A model generated the notes under the pieces. That model worked only from the letters and a program-made list of their open reading frames with translations. It did no database searches and was not told the origin of the DNA. A program made the translations under genes and the position numbers. Positions 39,712 through 48,108 of a stretch of 63,714 nucleotides of DNA are shown in pieces. Origin of the DNA: Fischerella sp. PCC 9605. Lineage in GTDB: Bacteria > Cyanobacteriota > Cyanobacteriia > Cyanobacteriales > Nostocaceae. The stretch covers positions 1 to 63,714 of the forward strand of contig NZ_KI912150.1 of the NCBI RefSeq assembly GCF_000517105.1. Reading direction: 5' to 3'. Each line of letters opens with the position of its first letter. The first letter of the stretch is position 1.

Positions 39712-39780
39712 TAATGGTTAGTGGTTAGTGGTTAGTGCTTGGTAGTTAGTAGTTAGTAGTTAGTAGTTAGTAGTTATTCT
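39712..39780. repeat. GGTTAGT/TAGTTAG heptamer array
   Basis: Tandem GGTTAGTG and AGTTAGT units between petJ and the next minus-strand gene, directly abutting the acetyltransferase stop codon. Confidence 0.85.
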
Positions 39781-39781
39781 C

Positions 39782-40279
39782 CTACTCTCCCCATCTCCCC
39801 AACTCAATCAACGCCTCTCCCGTGACGCGACAAATTCGCCAATCCGGTAAAATTGATGCTCCCATACGGCGATAAAATGTTTGGGCTGGCTCGTTCCAAT
39901 CCAAGACACTCCACTCTAAACGTCCGCAATCTCTCTCTACTGCTATCTGAGCAAGTTTAGTCAACAAAGCTTTGCCAACACCTTTGCGCCGATATTCTGA
40001 TAATACAAATATATCTTCAAGATATATTCCTGGTTTTGTGAGGAATGTTGAATAATTATGAAAAAATAGGGCAAAACCTACAGCTTGCCCTGTATATTCT
40101 GCTAGTATTGCTTCAGCATATTTAGGGGAGCCAAATAAATGCTCCTTTAAGGCCGAAGGGTTGCCAGTGACAGCATGAGATAACTTTTCGTATTCTGCTA
40201 GCGCTTGAACTAAGTCAAACAGCGCACTGCAATCACTTGGTTCGGCCAGTCGCAATATTAAATCGCTACGCGAAGTCAT
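39782..40279 (-). CDS. GNAT-family N-acetyltransferase
   Basis: A 165-aa acetyltransferase. The fold is shown by LRLAEPSDCSALFDLVQALAEYEKLS (broken for length), IYLEDIFVLSEYRRKGVGKALL with the acetyl-CoA pyrophosphate loop R/Q-x-x-G-x-G/A, and DWNEPAQTFYRRMGAS near the end. It resembles the diamine acetyltransferase-like subgroup (YLEDIFV, WNEPA), whose members can act on polyamines or thialysine, but the substrate cannot be given from sequence alone. It lies 99 bp downstream of the sigma factor gene on the same strand. Confidence 0.88.
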   Translation of the reverse strand: MTSRSDLILRLAEPSDCSALFDLVQALAEYEKLSHAVTGNPSALKEHLFGSPKYAEAILAEYTGQAVGFALFFHNYSTFLTKPGIYLEDIFVLSEYRRKGVGKALLTKLAQIAVERDCGRLEWSVLDWNEPAQTFYRRMGASILPDWRICRVTGEALIELGRWGE

Positions 40280-40378
40280 TAATCAAGAGTCCATAGTCAA
40301 TAGTTCATAGTCCATAGTCCATAGACGTTAATACATAAGTCAATAGTTTAAGGTTCTTAACTTTTGACTTTTGACTTT

Positions 40379-41548
40379 TTAAACTAGCCAACCCTTTAAG
40401 CGTTTAGCTATGTGGGGACGCCGCAGTTTTCGCATGGCTTTACTTTGAATCTGTCGTACTCGCTCGCGGGAAAGATTGAACATGTTGCCAACTTCTTCCA
40501 GAGTACAGGGTTCGCTGGTTGTCAATCCATATCGCAGTGAAATTACATCTTTCTCCCTTGGGGTAAGTACATCGCCCAGTACTTCCCAAATCTCCTGGCG
40601 CATCATGCTTTCATTCATTTTTGCCTCTGGAGATAGGTTATCGTCGTCTTCTAGCAAATCCATCAATTCCGTATCTTCTTCTTTACCAACACGGTGATTG
40701 AGGGATAAAGCTTGACGTCGTAGTTGTTGCAGTTGACGTAATTGTTGTGGCGGAATTTCTAAACATTCCGCCATTTCTATTTCGTTGGGATTGCGTCCTA
40801 GCTTTTGTTTGAGTTCTCGTTGTGCTTTCTTAAGTTTGTTAAGTTTTTCAACAATATGGATGGGCAAGCGAATTGTGCGTGCATCGTTAGCGATCGCCCT
40901 TGTAATAGCTTGTCTAATCCACCAATAAGCGTATGTAGAAAACTTATATCCTTTATCTGGATCGAACTTTTCTGTGGCACGATTTAAACCCATTGCCCCT
41001 TCTTGGATTAAATCTAGAAAAGGCACTCCACGATTTAGATATCGTTTGGCTATTGATACTACAAGGCGTAGGTTAGAACGAATCATTTTGCGTTTCGCTA
41101 CCCTGCCTTGATACAAACGATTTTCTAACTGCTTTTCTGTTATTTCTAAATGTTCTGCGACATTTGCTTTGGTAGGTTGATATCCTAGATTGTCTCGTAA
41201 GGAAGCTTGTATTTCATTTACTTCCTCTAAAAATCGCACTCGCCGCGCTAATTCTACTTCTTCATCTGGTTTAAGCAAAGGGTAACGCGCCATCTCTTTA
41301 AAAAACGCGCCCACAGCATCATCATATTCGGTTTTGTTGTATCCCGAAGGTCGTGCTGCTGCCATTGCATCCCCATCGCGTCCATCTATTTCCAGATTTT
41401 CTACAATTGGGGTTTCTTCATCTACTACTGCGTCTAAACCATCAAGAATTTGTTCTTCATTTTCAGCAGCATTTTCTATTATTTCCATTGTTCCCAATTC
41501 AGCAATATTCATAGCTTCTTGTAGGGATTGTTGCTTGGTTTCATACAT
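40379..41548 (-). CDS. group 2 (SigA-related, non-essential type) RNA polymerase sigma factor
   Basis: A 389-aa sigma-70 protein: an acidic N-terminal extension (about 1-75), region 1.2 (DDAVGAFFKEMARYPLLKPDEE), region 2 (NLRLVVSIAKRYLNRGVPFLDLIQEG, broken for length; YKFSTYAYWWIRQAITRAI), region 3 (RTIRLPIHIVEKLNKLKKAQ) and region 4 (LTPREKDVISLRYGL; LEEVGNMFNLSRERVRQIQ). Region 1.1 of SigA is missing and the end KRLKGWLV is unlike the principal factor. Both points make it a group 2 factor of the SigB/C/D/E type, used for stress or nutrient responses. I cannot assign the letter. Confidence 0.9.
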   Translation of the reverse strand: MYETKQQSLQEAMNIAELGTMEIIENAAENEEQILDGLDAVVDEETPIVENLEIDGRDGDAMAAARPSGYNKTEYDDAVGAFFKEMARYPLLKPDEEVELARRVRFLEEVNEIQASLRDNLGYQPTKANVAEHLEITEKQLENRLYQGRVAKRKMIRSNLRLVVSIAKRYLNRGVPFLDLIQEGAMGLNRATEKFDPDKGYKFSTYAYWWIRQAITRAIANDARTIRLPIHIVEKLNKLKKAQRELKQKLGRNPNEIEMAECLEIPPQQLRQLQQLRRQALSLNHRVGKEEDTELMDLLEDDDNLSPEAKMNESMMRQEIWEVLGDVLTPREKDVISLRYGLTTSEPCTLEEVGNMFNLSRERVRQIQSKAMRKLRRPHIAKRLKGWLV

Positions 41549-42372
41549 AATTAGTGACAGCTGCTCTAAGATGCTTTTTAGTTTTTATAAGTTACAAATG
41601 CACCTGTTTTATGGTAAAAACTATTTTCTGCTAACTTTAGACCATCCCGAACATCAGTCTTTGCCTATCATTACTCAAGTTCACCGAACATAACAAGAGG
41701 AAACACTATTGGTGACTTGATTTTGTTAGTTACAGATAGATACATTTCCTCAGAAATGTTGGAAGTTGTAATTCCAACTTCCATCTTCAATTCGGCTATC
41801 CATACTATTCCTCATTTTTTTTCTCAATTACAAACTATGTCAAACCCCCTCAATCAAAATTGCTCAAACTTAACAAATATAAAACTTATTCTAGTTAATT
41901 CTAAATTATTAAATCTTCATGTATTTTTTTAAGCTAATTTACTTGTCATGCATTGCTATTTCTTGAACATAACAGAATCTTACTGATGGGGTTGTAGATA
42001 CTTGATAACTTTCCCCAGCAAAAGGCATGGCAATCCCTTGCTTGATAAAAAGCATCTCATATACTGAGAGCATTTAATATCTATCAATAGGGAGAAAAGC
42101 TCCCTTACCTATTTAGCATACAGAGAAAAATAACTTGAAAAAGGCAGAAGAGATTGATTTTGTCCGGTCTGGTTTAAATACGTATTACTGCATATAGATA
42201 AAATTAATTCCTTTGCTGGAATTACATAAGAGGAAACTTATCAAGTATTATGTCTGTTGACAGTATTGCGAACTACATTTTCAACGTCGTAAGACAGACA
42301 GTTATAGTTTAATGAGCAAAGAAATTTTCAGCAACTAGGAAAGATAAATATCTATCTATAAATTGAGGAACT
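41549..42372. other. 824-bp AT-rich divergent promoter region (sigma factor / priA)
   Basis: Very AT-rich (especially 41840-41950 and 42100-42260) with no repeats of the families seen elsewhere. A 71-codon open frame at 41717-41932 has no ribosome site and a random-looking sequence, so it is not called. The length suggests a complex promoter for the sigma factor gene or an unrecognised small RNA. Confidence 0.5.
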
Positions 42373-45018
42373 ATGTATATTAATGACCTAAGTTTACCTC
42401 CTTTGGTCGTTGCCCAAGCCGGAGAATCGTATAACCATAACACGAATGAAAATCGGTGGATTGAAGTCCTAGTAGACTGTCCAGGAATTGCAAAAGAAGC
42501 TGTAACAGAACCAGAAGAAGGAGAAAAGGAAGAAAAACTATATACCTATCGATTGCCAGCAGGGTTAGAAGTAAAACTAGGGGATATTTTAAGTGTGCCA
42601 TTTGGCAGGCAACTAGTGGGAGGAATAGCTATTCGTTTGCTGGCTCAACCCCCTGCTAATCTTGCACCCGCAGAAATTAGGGATGTAGAAGATGTTATCC
42701 ATCCGAAATTTTTTCGAGAAAGCTACTGGCAATTACTAGAAAGGGTGTCGCAGTACTATTACACTCCCCTAATCCAAGTCATTCGCACTGCTTTACCACC
42801 AGGGTTGTTAGGGCGATCGCAGACGAGACTGCGCCTCAAACCAGAAAATATTCCCAGCGGTGCGAATGAATTTGTTGGTTTAGCAGCCCGCGAAATTCTC
42901 AAAATCCTCCAGTCTCAGGGTAGCGGAGACTATAGCTTTAAATTCATGAGACGCCAGATCAAAGGGTTTGATCGGGGCAAGAAGCAATTACTCCAACGCG
43001 GTTGGGTGGAAACTTATATAGAAATGCCCAGATATTCCCGCCCCCAGACTAAACCAGTAGTAACGTTAATTGTCAGCATACCGCCCATCGATCTCAATAA
43101 ACGTCAACGAGAAATTTTGGAAGTGCTAAGGCGTCATGGTGGTGAGTTGTGGCTTTCGGAGTTCCTGCAAATTTGCAACACAACTACCCCTACCTTAAGG
43201 AGGCTAGAGGAGAAGGGCTGTATTGTCATTGAAGAACGGGAAATCTTACGAAGTGATCGCGGCCCAACAGTAACAGCAGATCAACCAAAATCTTTAAGCC
43301 TCGCCCAGTCTCAGGCATTGTCTACGATCAAGGAACTAGATGGATATGCCACAGTACTGCTGCATGGCGTCACTGGTTCCGGGAAGACAGAAGTTTATTT
43401 ACAAGCGATCGCTCCTTTACTAGCGCAAGGTAAATCCGCCCTCGTCTTAGTGCCGGAAATTGGGCTTACACCCCAGCTAACCGATCGTTTCCGCGCCCGG
43501 TTTGGCAACAAAGTTAGTGTTTACCACAGCGCCCTCTCAACGGGAGAACGTTACGACACCTGGCGGCAAATGCTTGCAGGGGAACCTCAAGTAGTGATCG
43601 GGACGCGCAGCGCTGTTTTCGCTCCTTTGCCCAATTTGGGTTTAATTATATTAGATGAAGAACACGATAGCAGCTTTAAACAAGATTCTCCCATTCCCAC
43701 CTACCACGCTCGTACTGTTGCTCAGTGGCGGGCAGAATTAGAAAATTGTCCCTTAGTGTTGGGTTCAGCGACGCCATCGTTGGAAAGTTGGATAAGCGTC
43801 AGGATCAGTGACACAAAGACTGACAGACACGGTGACGCGGAGAAATTTTCTGTCACCGCGTCACCGCGTCCACGCCACGTGCTACAACGGGGGGAACCCC
43901 CGCAACGCAGTGGCTCCCGTGTCCCCGTGTCATCTCACTACCTCTCCCTCCCCGAACGCATCCACTCCCGCCCTTTACCACCAGTAGAAGTGGTGGATAT
44001 GCGGCAAGAGTTGCAGCAGGGAAACCGTTCTATATTTAGTAGATCTCTACAAGAAGCTTTGCAACAATTGAAACAACGGGGTCAGCAGGGAATTTTATTT
44101 ATCCATCGACGCGGACACAGTACTTTTGTGTCTTGCCGCAGTTGTGGATTTGTACTAGAGTGCCCACACTGTGATGTATCGCTAGCGTACCACCACACTG
44201 AAGAAGGAGCGCCGCAAATGTTGCGCTGTCATTACTGCAATTATGCGCGATCGCATCCCAAAAATTGCCCCGAATGCAGTTCTCCTTACTTAAAATTCTT
44301 TGGTAGCGGTACGCAACGAGTCGCACAGGAGTTAGCAAAGCAATTTCCCGAATTGCGTCTTATCCGTTTTGATAGCGATACCACCCGCACCAAAGGAGCG
44401 CACCGTACCCTGCTTACCCAATTTGCCAACGGCGAAGCAGATTTATTAGTGGGTACGCAAATGCTCACCAAGGGATTGGATCTACCACAGGTGACACTTG
44501 TAGGAGTTGTCGCCGCCGATGGTTTGTTGCATTTATCTGATTATCGTGCCAGTGAACGAGCGTTTCAAACCCTAACTCAGGTAGCTGGACGTGCTGGTAG
44601 AGGTGAAGATCCAGGGAAGGTGATTGTGCAAACTTATACCCCAGAGCATCCGGTGATAGAAGCGGTACAAAATCATGATTATCAATCTTTCACCGATGCA
44701 GAATTAGAACAACGGCAAGCGCTGAATTATCCTCCCCACGGCAGGTTGATTTTATTGCGGCTGAGCAGTTTAGATCCGATGGAAGTAGAGAATACAGCCC
44801 AGGCGATCGCAACAGCTTTGTCGCAACAGGAAGGCTTAGATATATTGGGCCCTGCACCAGCTAGTATTTTACGGGTAGCAAATCGTTATCGCTGGCAAAT
44901 CATGCTGAAATTTGCCCCCGATGCATTGCCGCAGTTACCAGACTGGGAACAAGTGCATCAACTTTGTCCGAAGTCTGTGAGTTTGACTATAGATGTAGAC
45001 CCTATAAATATGATGTAA
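42373..45018 (+). CDS. priA: primosomal protein N' (PriA helicase) with a repeat-derived insertion
   Basis: 3'-5' DNA helicase that restarts stalled replication forks, 881 aa. Order: 3'-DNA-binding domain (about 27-140), winged helix (about 240-290), helicase lobe 1 with GVTGSGKTEV (Walker A), DEEH (Walker B) and GSATPSLESW; zinc-binding cysteines in CRSCGFVLECPHC and CHYCNYARSHPKNCPEC; lobe 2 with GTQMLTKGLDLPQVTLVG and QVAGRAGRG. Between SATPSLESW (ending residue 473) and HYLSLPERI (residue 522) lie about 47 residues coded by repeats at 43792-43935, absent from a normal PriA. The insert is in frame and has no stop, so the protein is probably functional. Confidence 0.93.
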   Translation: MYINDLSLPPLVVAQAGESYNHNTNENRWIEVLVDCPGIAKEAVTEPEEGEKEEKLYTYRLPAGLEVKLGDILSVPFGRQLVGGIAIRLLAQPPANLAPAEIRDVEDVIHPKFFRESYWQLLERVSQYYYTPLIQVIRTALPPGLLGRSQTRLRLKPENIPSGANEFVGLAAREILKILQSQGSGDYSFKFMRRQIKGFDRGKKQLLQRGWVETYIEMPRYSRPQTKPVVTLIVSIPPIDLNKRQREILEVLRRHGGELWLSEFLQICNTTTPTLRRLEEKGCIVIEEREILRSDRGPTVTADQPKSLSLAQSQALSTIKELDGYATVLLHGVTGSGKTEVYLQAIAPLLAQGKSALVLVPEIGLTPQLTDRFRARFGNKVSVYHSALSTGERYDTWRQMLAGEPQVVIGTRSAVFAPLPNLGLIILDEEHDSSFKQDSPIPTYHARTVAQWRAELENCPLVLGSATPSLESWISVRISDTKTDRHGDAEKFSVTASPRPRHVLQRGEPPQRSGSRVPVSSHYLSLPERIHSRPLPPVEVVDMRQELQQGNRSIFSRSLQEALQQLKQRGQQGILFIHRRGHSTFVSCRSCGFVLECPHCDVSLAYHHTEEGAPQMLRCHYCNYARSHPKNCPECSSPYLKFFGSGTQRVAQELAKQFPELRLIRFDSDTTRTKGAHRTLLTQFANGEADLLVGTQMLTKGLDLPQVTLVGVVAADGLLHLSDYRASERAFQTLTQVAGRAGRGEDPGKVIVQTYTPEHPVIEAVQNHDYQSFTDAELEQRQALNYPPHGRLILLRLSSLDPMEVENTAQAIATALSQQEGLDILGPAPASILRVANRYRWQIMLKFAPDALPQLPDWEQVHQLCPKSVSLTIDVDPINMM
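43792..43935. repeat. in-frame composite repeat inside priA
   Basis: Left part: arms GGTGACGCGG and CCGCGTCACC around AGAAATTTTCT (about 43832-43868). Right part: the GAGCCACTGCGTTGCGG/GTTGTAGCACGTGGCG family element in inverted orientation (about 43871-43917) with GGGGGAACCCCC at its centre. Related elements are at 10258-10355, 17206-17251 and 53093-53183. Confidence 0.8.
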
Positions 45019-45182
45019 AGGTTGTTGGTTGTTTGTTGTTTGTTGTTTGGTATTTTTCTAATCAACTGCTTTACAGGCGAACAAAACAGCGCCCCTACTA
45101 ACCACCAAGCACCAAGCACCAACCACTAACCACTAACCACTAACTACCAGCTAATAAAAAACAAAATTTGGAGGTAAAAGTC

Positions 45183-45541
45183 ATGGGCAAGAAAGTTGTC
45201 ATTATTGGCACTGGCCCTAGTGGAACTCTGCTAGCTAAGAGTATTCTGACAATTTTGCAGCAGCTATTGAACACTTTACTATTCGCCGTCAGCCAGATGT
45301 TAATGCCTTGGTGGAACTCAGCGACTATATTTTTCCCTCATCTAAGATATTATTCATTGAGTTTTTGTTGCGGCAAAGAATAGCCAAAATTTTACACAGC
45401 TTATTTCCCCAACGCTTCCTACCTTCGTTTTTTGAAGTGATCTCTGAAGACACAATTGCCTATTCCCAGATTTTGAATTACTACAAAGGCTGGATATCAA
45501 AAGTAAAAAAATCAAACGAAAAGTTCTCAGCAAGTGCGTAG
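45183..45541 (+). pseudogene. remnant of a FAD-dependent monooxygenase gene (internal deletion)
   Basis: The first 22 codons give MGKKVVIIGTGPSGTLLAKS, a dinucleotide-binding GxGxxG start preceded by GGAGG. At about 45245 the frame breaks. From 45248, two bases out of phase, the translation DNFAAAIEHFTIRRQPDVNA and then LVELSDYIFPSSKILFIEFL leads to ISEDTIAYSQILNYYKGWI. I recognise this as the C-terminal end of a kynurenine 3-monooxygenase-like flavoprotein. Normal proteins are about 450-500 aa, so roughly 1 kb of the middle has been lost together with the frame. No function is expected. Confidence 0.75.
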
Positions 45542-46192
45542 AGAATTTACACCTGATGTGAATTATTTTTTGAAAATTGACCATAGATAAACAGGGGACT
45601 AGTACCGCTGCCTTGGAAGTCACGCATTCACGCATTCAAAAAGCTTCCTGTTGTAGGCTTTTGTCAATTTGGAATAGTAGTTTTATTTCCGCCACTTTGT
45701 ACTAGGGATTAAGAGCACAAGGAATTAAGCTTTCTCTCTTGTCTTCTTTAACTATTTACTTTTTTTATGAGCATTCTAACCACATACGCCTATCAAATTC
45801 ACTATGTGACATTTGATATTTATATGATAGATTATGTTGTGTAAATTAATACTAACTCATGTATTATTTTGAGTATAATAACTCAAAAAGGAGGGTTATT
45901 TATTTCAAAGTAGCAAACATCAATAATAGATTGATTGCGAGTAAAAATTATAATAATATAACTCATGGGAGATAAATAATGTGAAATTTTAAGTATTCTT
46001 ACAAAAGAATTCACCTAAGAATAATCTGGAAGTTAGTAAGAATCATAACTAGTCAATGCAGATTGAGAAGTTGAGGTGATGAGATATCACTCAATTGCAG
46101 GAAATCAATAAATTTAGAAGAAATCAAGCGTTATTCATAAAATTGGCTTTCTAGTAGTGAAGCCGAACAAACTATAAATCAGCATCAAATAC
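45542..46192. other. intergenic region upstream of the kdp operon
   Basis: AT-rich, with no repeats of note. An AAAAAGGAGGGTT sequence at 45884-45896 looks like a ribosome site but has no good open frame after it. The kdp promoter is expected here, and the 650-bp length allows distant regulator sites. No gene is supported. Confidence 0.5.
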
Positions 46193-47878
46193 ATGGCACA
46201 AGGTTTTTTGCAAATTGGGTTAACGCTTTGTATTTTAATCACAATTACTCCTTTTTTTGGAAAATACATAGCACGTGTATTCTTAGGCGAAAGAACGCTG
46301 TTTGACTCCGTATTGAATCCGATCGAGCGAATTATTTACATATTAGGCGGTGTACGTTGGAAACAGGATATGACCTGTTGGCAGTATATCCGAGCAGTGC
46401 TAGGCAGCAATTTCTTGATGGGCGTTGTTGTTTACTTGATTTTCAAATATCAGGGATATTTGCCTCTCAATCCGATGAATTTTCAAGCACCTAGCTGGGA
46501 CTTAGCACTGCACACAACAATTTCATTTCTAACGAATACCGACCAACAGCACTACATTCCTGAGACAACTTTAAGTTATTTCAGTCAAACAGCAGCTTTG
46601 GGCTTTTTGATGTTCACCTCAGCCGCAACTGGGTTGGCAGTAGGTATTGCCTTTATTCGCGGCTTAACAGGTAGACCGTTGGGAAATTTTTACGTAGATA
46701 TTACCCGCGCGATTACGCGGATATTGCTGCCAATATCTTTTGTAGGGGCGATCGCCTTAATTATCTCAGGCATACCGCAAACATTACTTGCACCTGAAAT
46801 TGTCACCACTTTAGAAGGATCAACCCAGTATATAGCCAGAGGGCCGGTGGCATCTTTTGAGATGATCAAACTATTGGGCGAAAACGGTGGTGGTTTTTTT
46901 GCTGCTAATTCTGCCCATCCCTTTGAAAATCCTAATGGCGCTTCTAACTTAATCGAAATGATCGCCATGCTTTCAATTCCGGCGGCGTTGATTTACACCT
47001 ATGGATTGTTTGCGAAGAACATCAAACAAGCTTGGCTGCTTTGGTGGATGGTATGTGTGATTTTTTTGATTTTAGTGGGTATAACAGCGATCGGCGAGTA
47101 TCAAGGCAATCCTCTGGTTAATGCCACTTTGGGATTTGAACAACCAAATTTAGAAGGTAAAGAAATCCGCTTTGGCTCAATCATGACTGCGTTTTGGGCA
47201 GTAGCCACCACTGCTACCATGACTGGTGCTGTCAACGGTATGCACGATTCCCTGATGTCAACTGGAGGTTTCTCTACCTTATTAAATATGTTCTTACAAA
47301 TCATTTGGGGAGGTCAAGGAACAGGAACCGCCTACCTGTTTATTTATTTAATTATCACTGTATTCTTGACAGGTTTGATGGTGGGACGCACTCCAGAGTT
47401 TTTGAGGCGAAAAATCGAGAAGCGGGAAATCGTTCTCGCCAGCGTAGTCTTACTGATTCACCCAATAGCGGTTTTGATTCCCAGTGCCATTACCTTGTAC
47501 TTTCCACAAACCTTGGCTGGTATTACTAACCCTGGTTTTCACGGTATCTCCCAAGTCGTTTACGAATATACCTCAGCAAGTGCGAATAATGGCTCTGGCT
47601 TTGAAGGCTTAGCAGATGGTACTCTGTGGTGGAATTTAAGTACCATTCCCAGCTTACTGCTAGGGCGCTACGTTCCGATTATTGCCATGCTGCTGTTAGC
47701 TGACAGTATGGCTCACAAACAAACAGTACCGGAATCTCCAGGCACGCTCAGAACTGATACTCTGCTATTTACTAGCGTCACAGCTGGCGTAATTTTGATT
47801 TTAGGTGTACTCACTTTCTTCCCTGTTTTGGCTTTAGGCCCAATTGCGGAAGGATTTAAGATCGCCGGCGGCAGCTAG
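46193..47878 (+). CDS. kdpA: potassium-transporting ATPase, K+-binding subunit KdpA
   Basis: A 561-aa channel-like subunit of the high-affinity Kdp K+ pump, with ten or more transmembrane helices and four P-loop-like filter regions: TNTDQQHY (first), [20 protein letters not shown] (second), a segment around [20 protein letters not shown] (third) and [15 protein letters not shown] (fourth). It starts with [19 protein letters not shown]. First gene of the kdpA-B-F-C order, with kdpB 230 bp downstream after a repeat block. Expressed in other cyanobacteria under K+ limitation or desiccation. Confidence 0.96.
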   Translation: MAQGFLQIGLTLCILITITPFFGKYIARVFLGERTLFDSVLNPIERIIYILGGVRWKQDMTCWQYIRAVLGSNFLMGVVVYLIFKYQGYLPLNPMNFQAPSWDLALHTTISFLTNTDQQHYIPETTLSYFSQTAALGFLMFTSAATGLAVGIAFIRGLTGRPLGNFYVDITRAITRILLPISFVGAIALIISGIPQTLLAPEIVTTLEGSTQYIARGPVASFEMIKLLGENGGGFFAANSAHPFENPNGASNLIEMIAMLSIPAALIYTYGLFAKNIKQAWLLWWMVCVIFLILVGITAIGEYQGNPLVNATLGFEQPNLEGKEIRFGSIMTAFWAVATTATMTGAVNGMHDSLMSTGGFSTLLNMFLQIIWGGQGTGTAYLFIYLIITVFLTGLMVGRTPEFLRRKIEKREIVLASVVLLIHPIAVLIPSAITLYFPQTLAGITNPGFHGISQVVYEYTSASANNGSGFEGLADGTLWWNLSTIPSLLLGRYVPIIAMLLLADSMAHKQTVPESPGTLRTDTLLFTSVTAGVILILGVLTFFPVLALGPIAEGFKIAGGS

Positions 47879-47894
47879 CAAACATAGGAGAAGG

Positions 47895-48100
47895 AAATAT
47901 TAGGAGGGGGAGAGAGGGAGAAGGGGAGAGGGAGAAATTAAGAGGGGGAGAGGGGGAGAAAGGGAGAGGGGGGAAATGAACAATTCAAAATTCAAAATTA
48001 CTCCCCCACTCCTCCACTCTCCCACTCCCCCACTCCCCCACTCTTCCACTCCCCCACTCTTCCACTCCTCCACTCCTCCACTCCCCCATTTCCCCATTCC
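47895..48100. repeat. strand-biased GGGAGAG / CTCCCCCA repeat block between kdpA and kdpB
   Basis: The plus strand is almost pure purine from 47897 to 47975 (GGGGGAGAG units), then almost pure pyrimidine from 47998 to 48100 (CACTCCTC/CACTCCCC units). The two halves are complementary and could form one long hairpin of about 80 bp within the operon mRNA. Confidence 0.9.
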
Positions 48101-48108
48101 CTGAATAT

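Noticed and set aside
41717-41932. 71-aa plus-strand gene in the sigma factor/priA gap
   Set aside because: AT-rich chance frame with no Shine-Dalgarno and no domain-like pattern.
45168-45383. 71-aa intact small protein at the flavoprotein remnant
   Set aside because: Only the first 22 residues are protein-like; the rest is an out-of-frame reading of the conserved C-terminal part.
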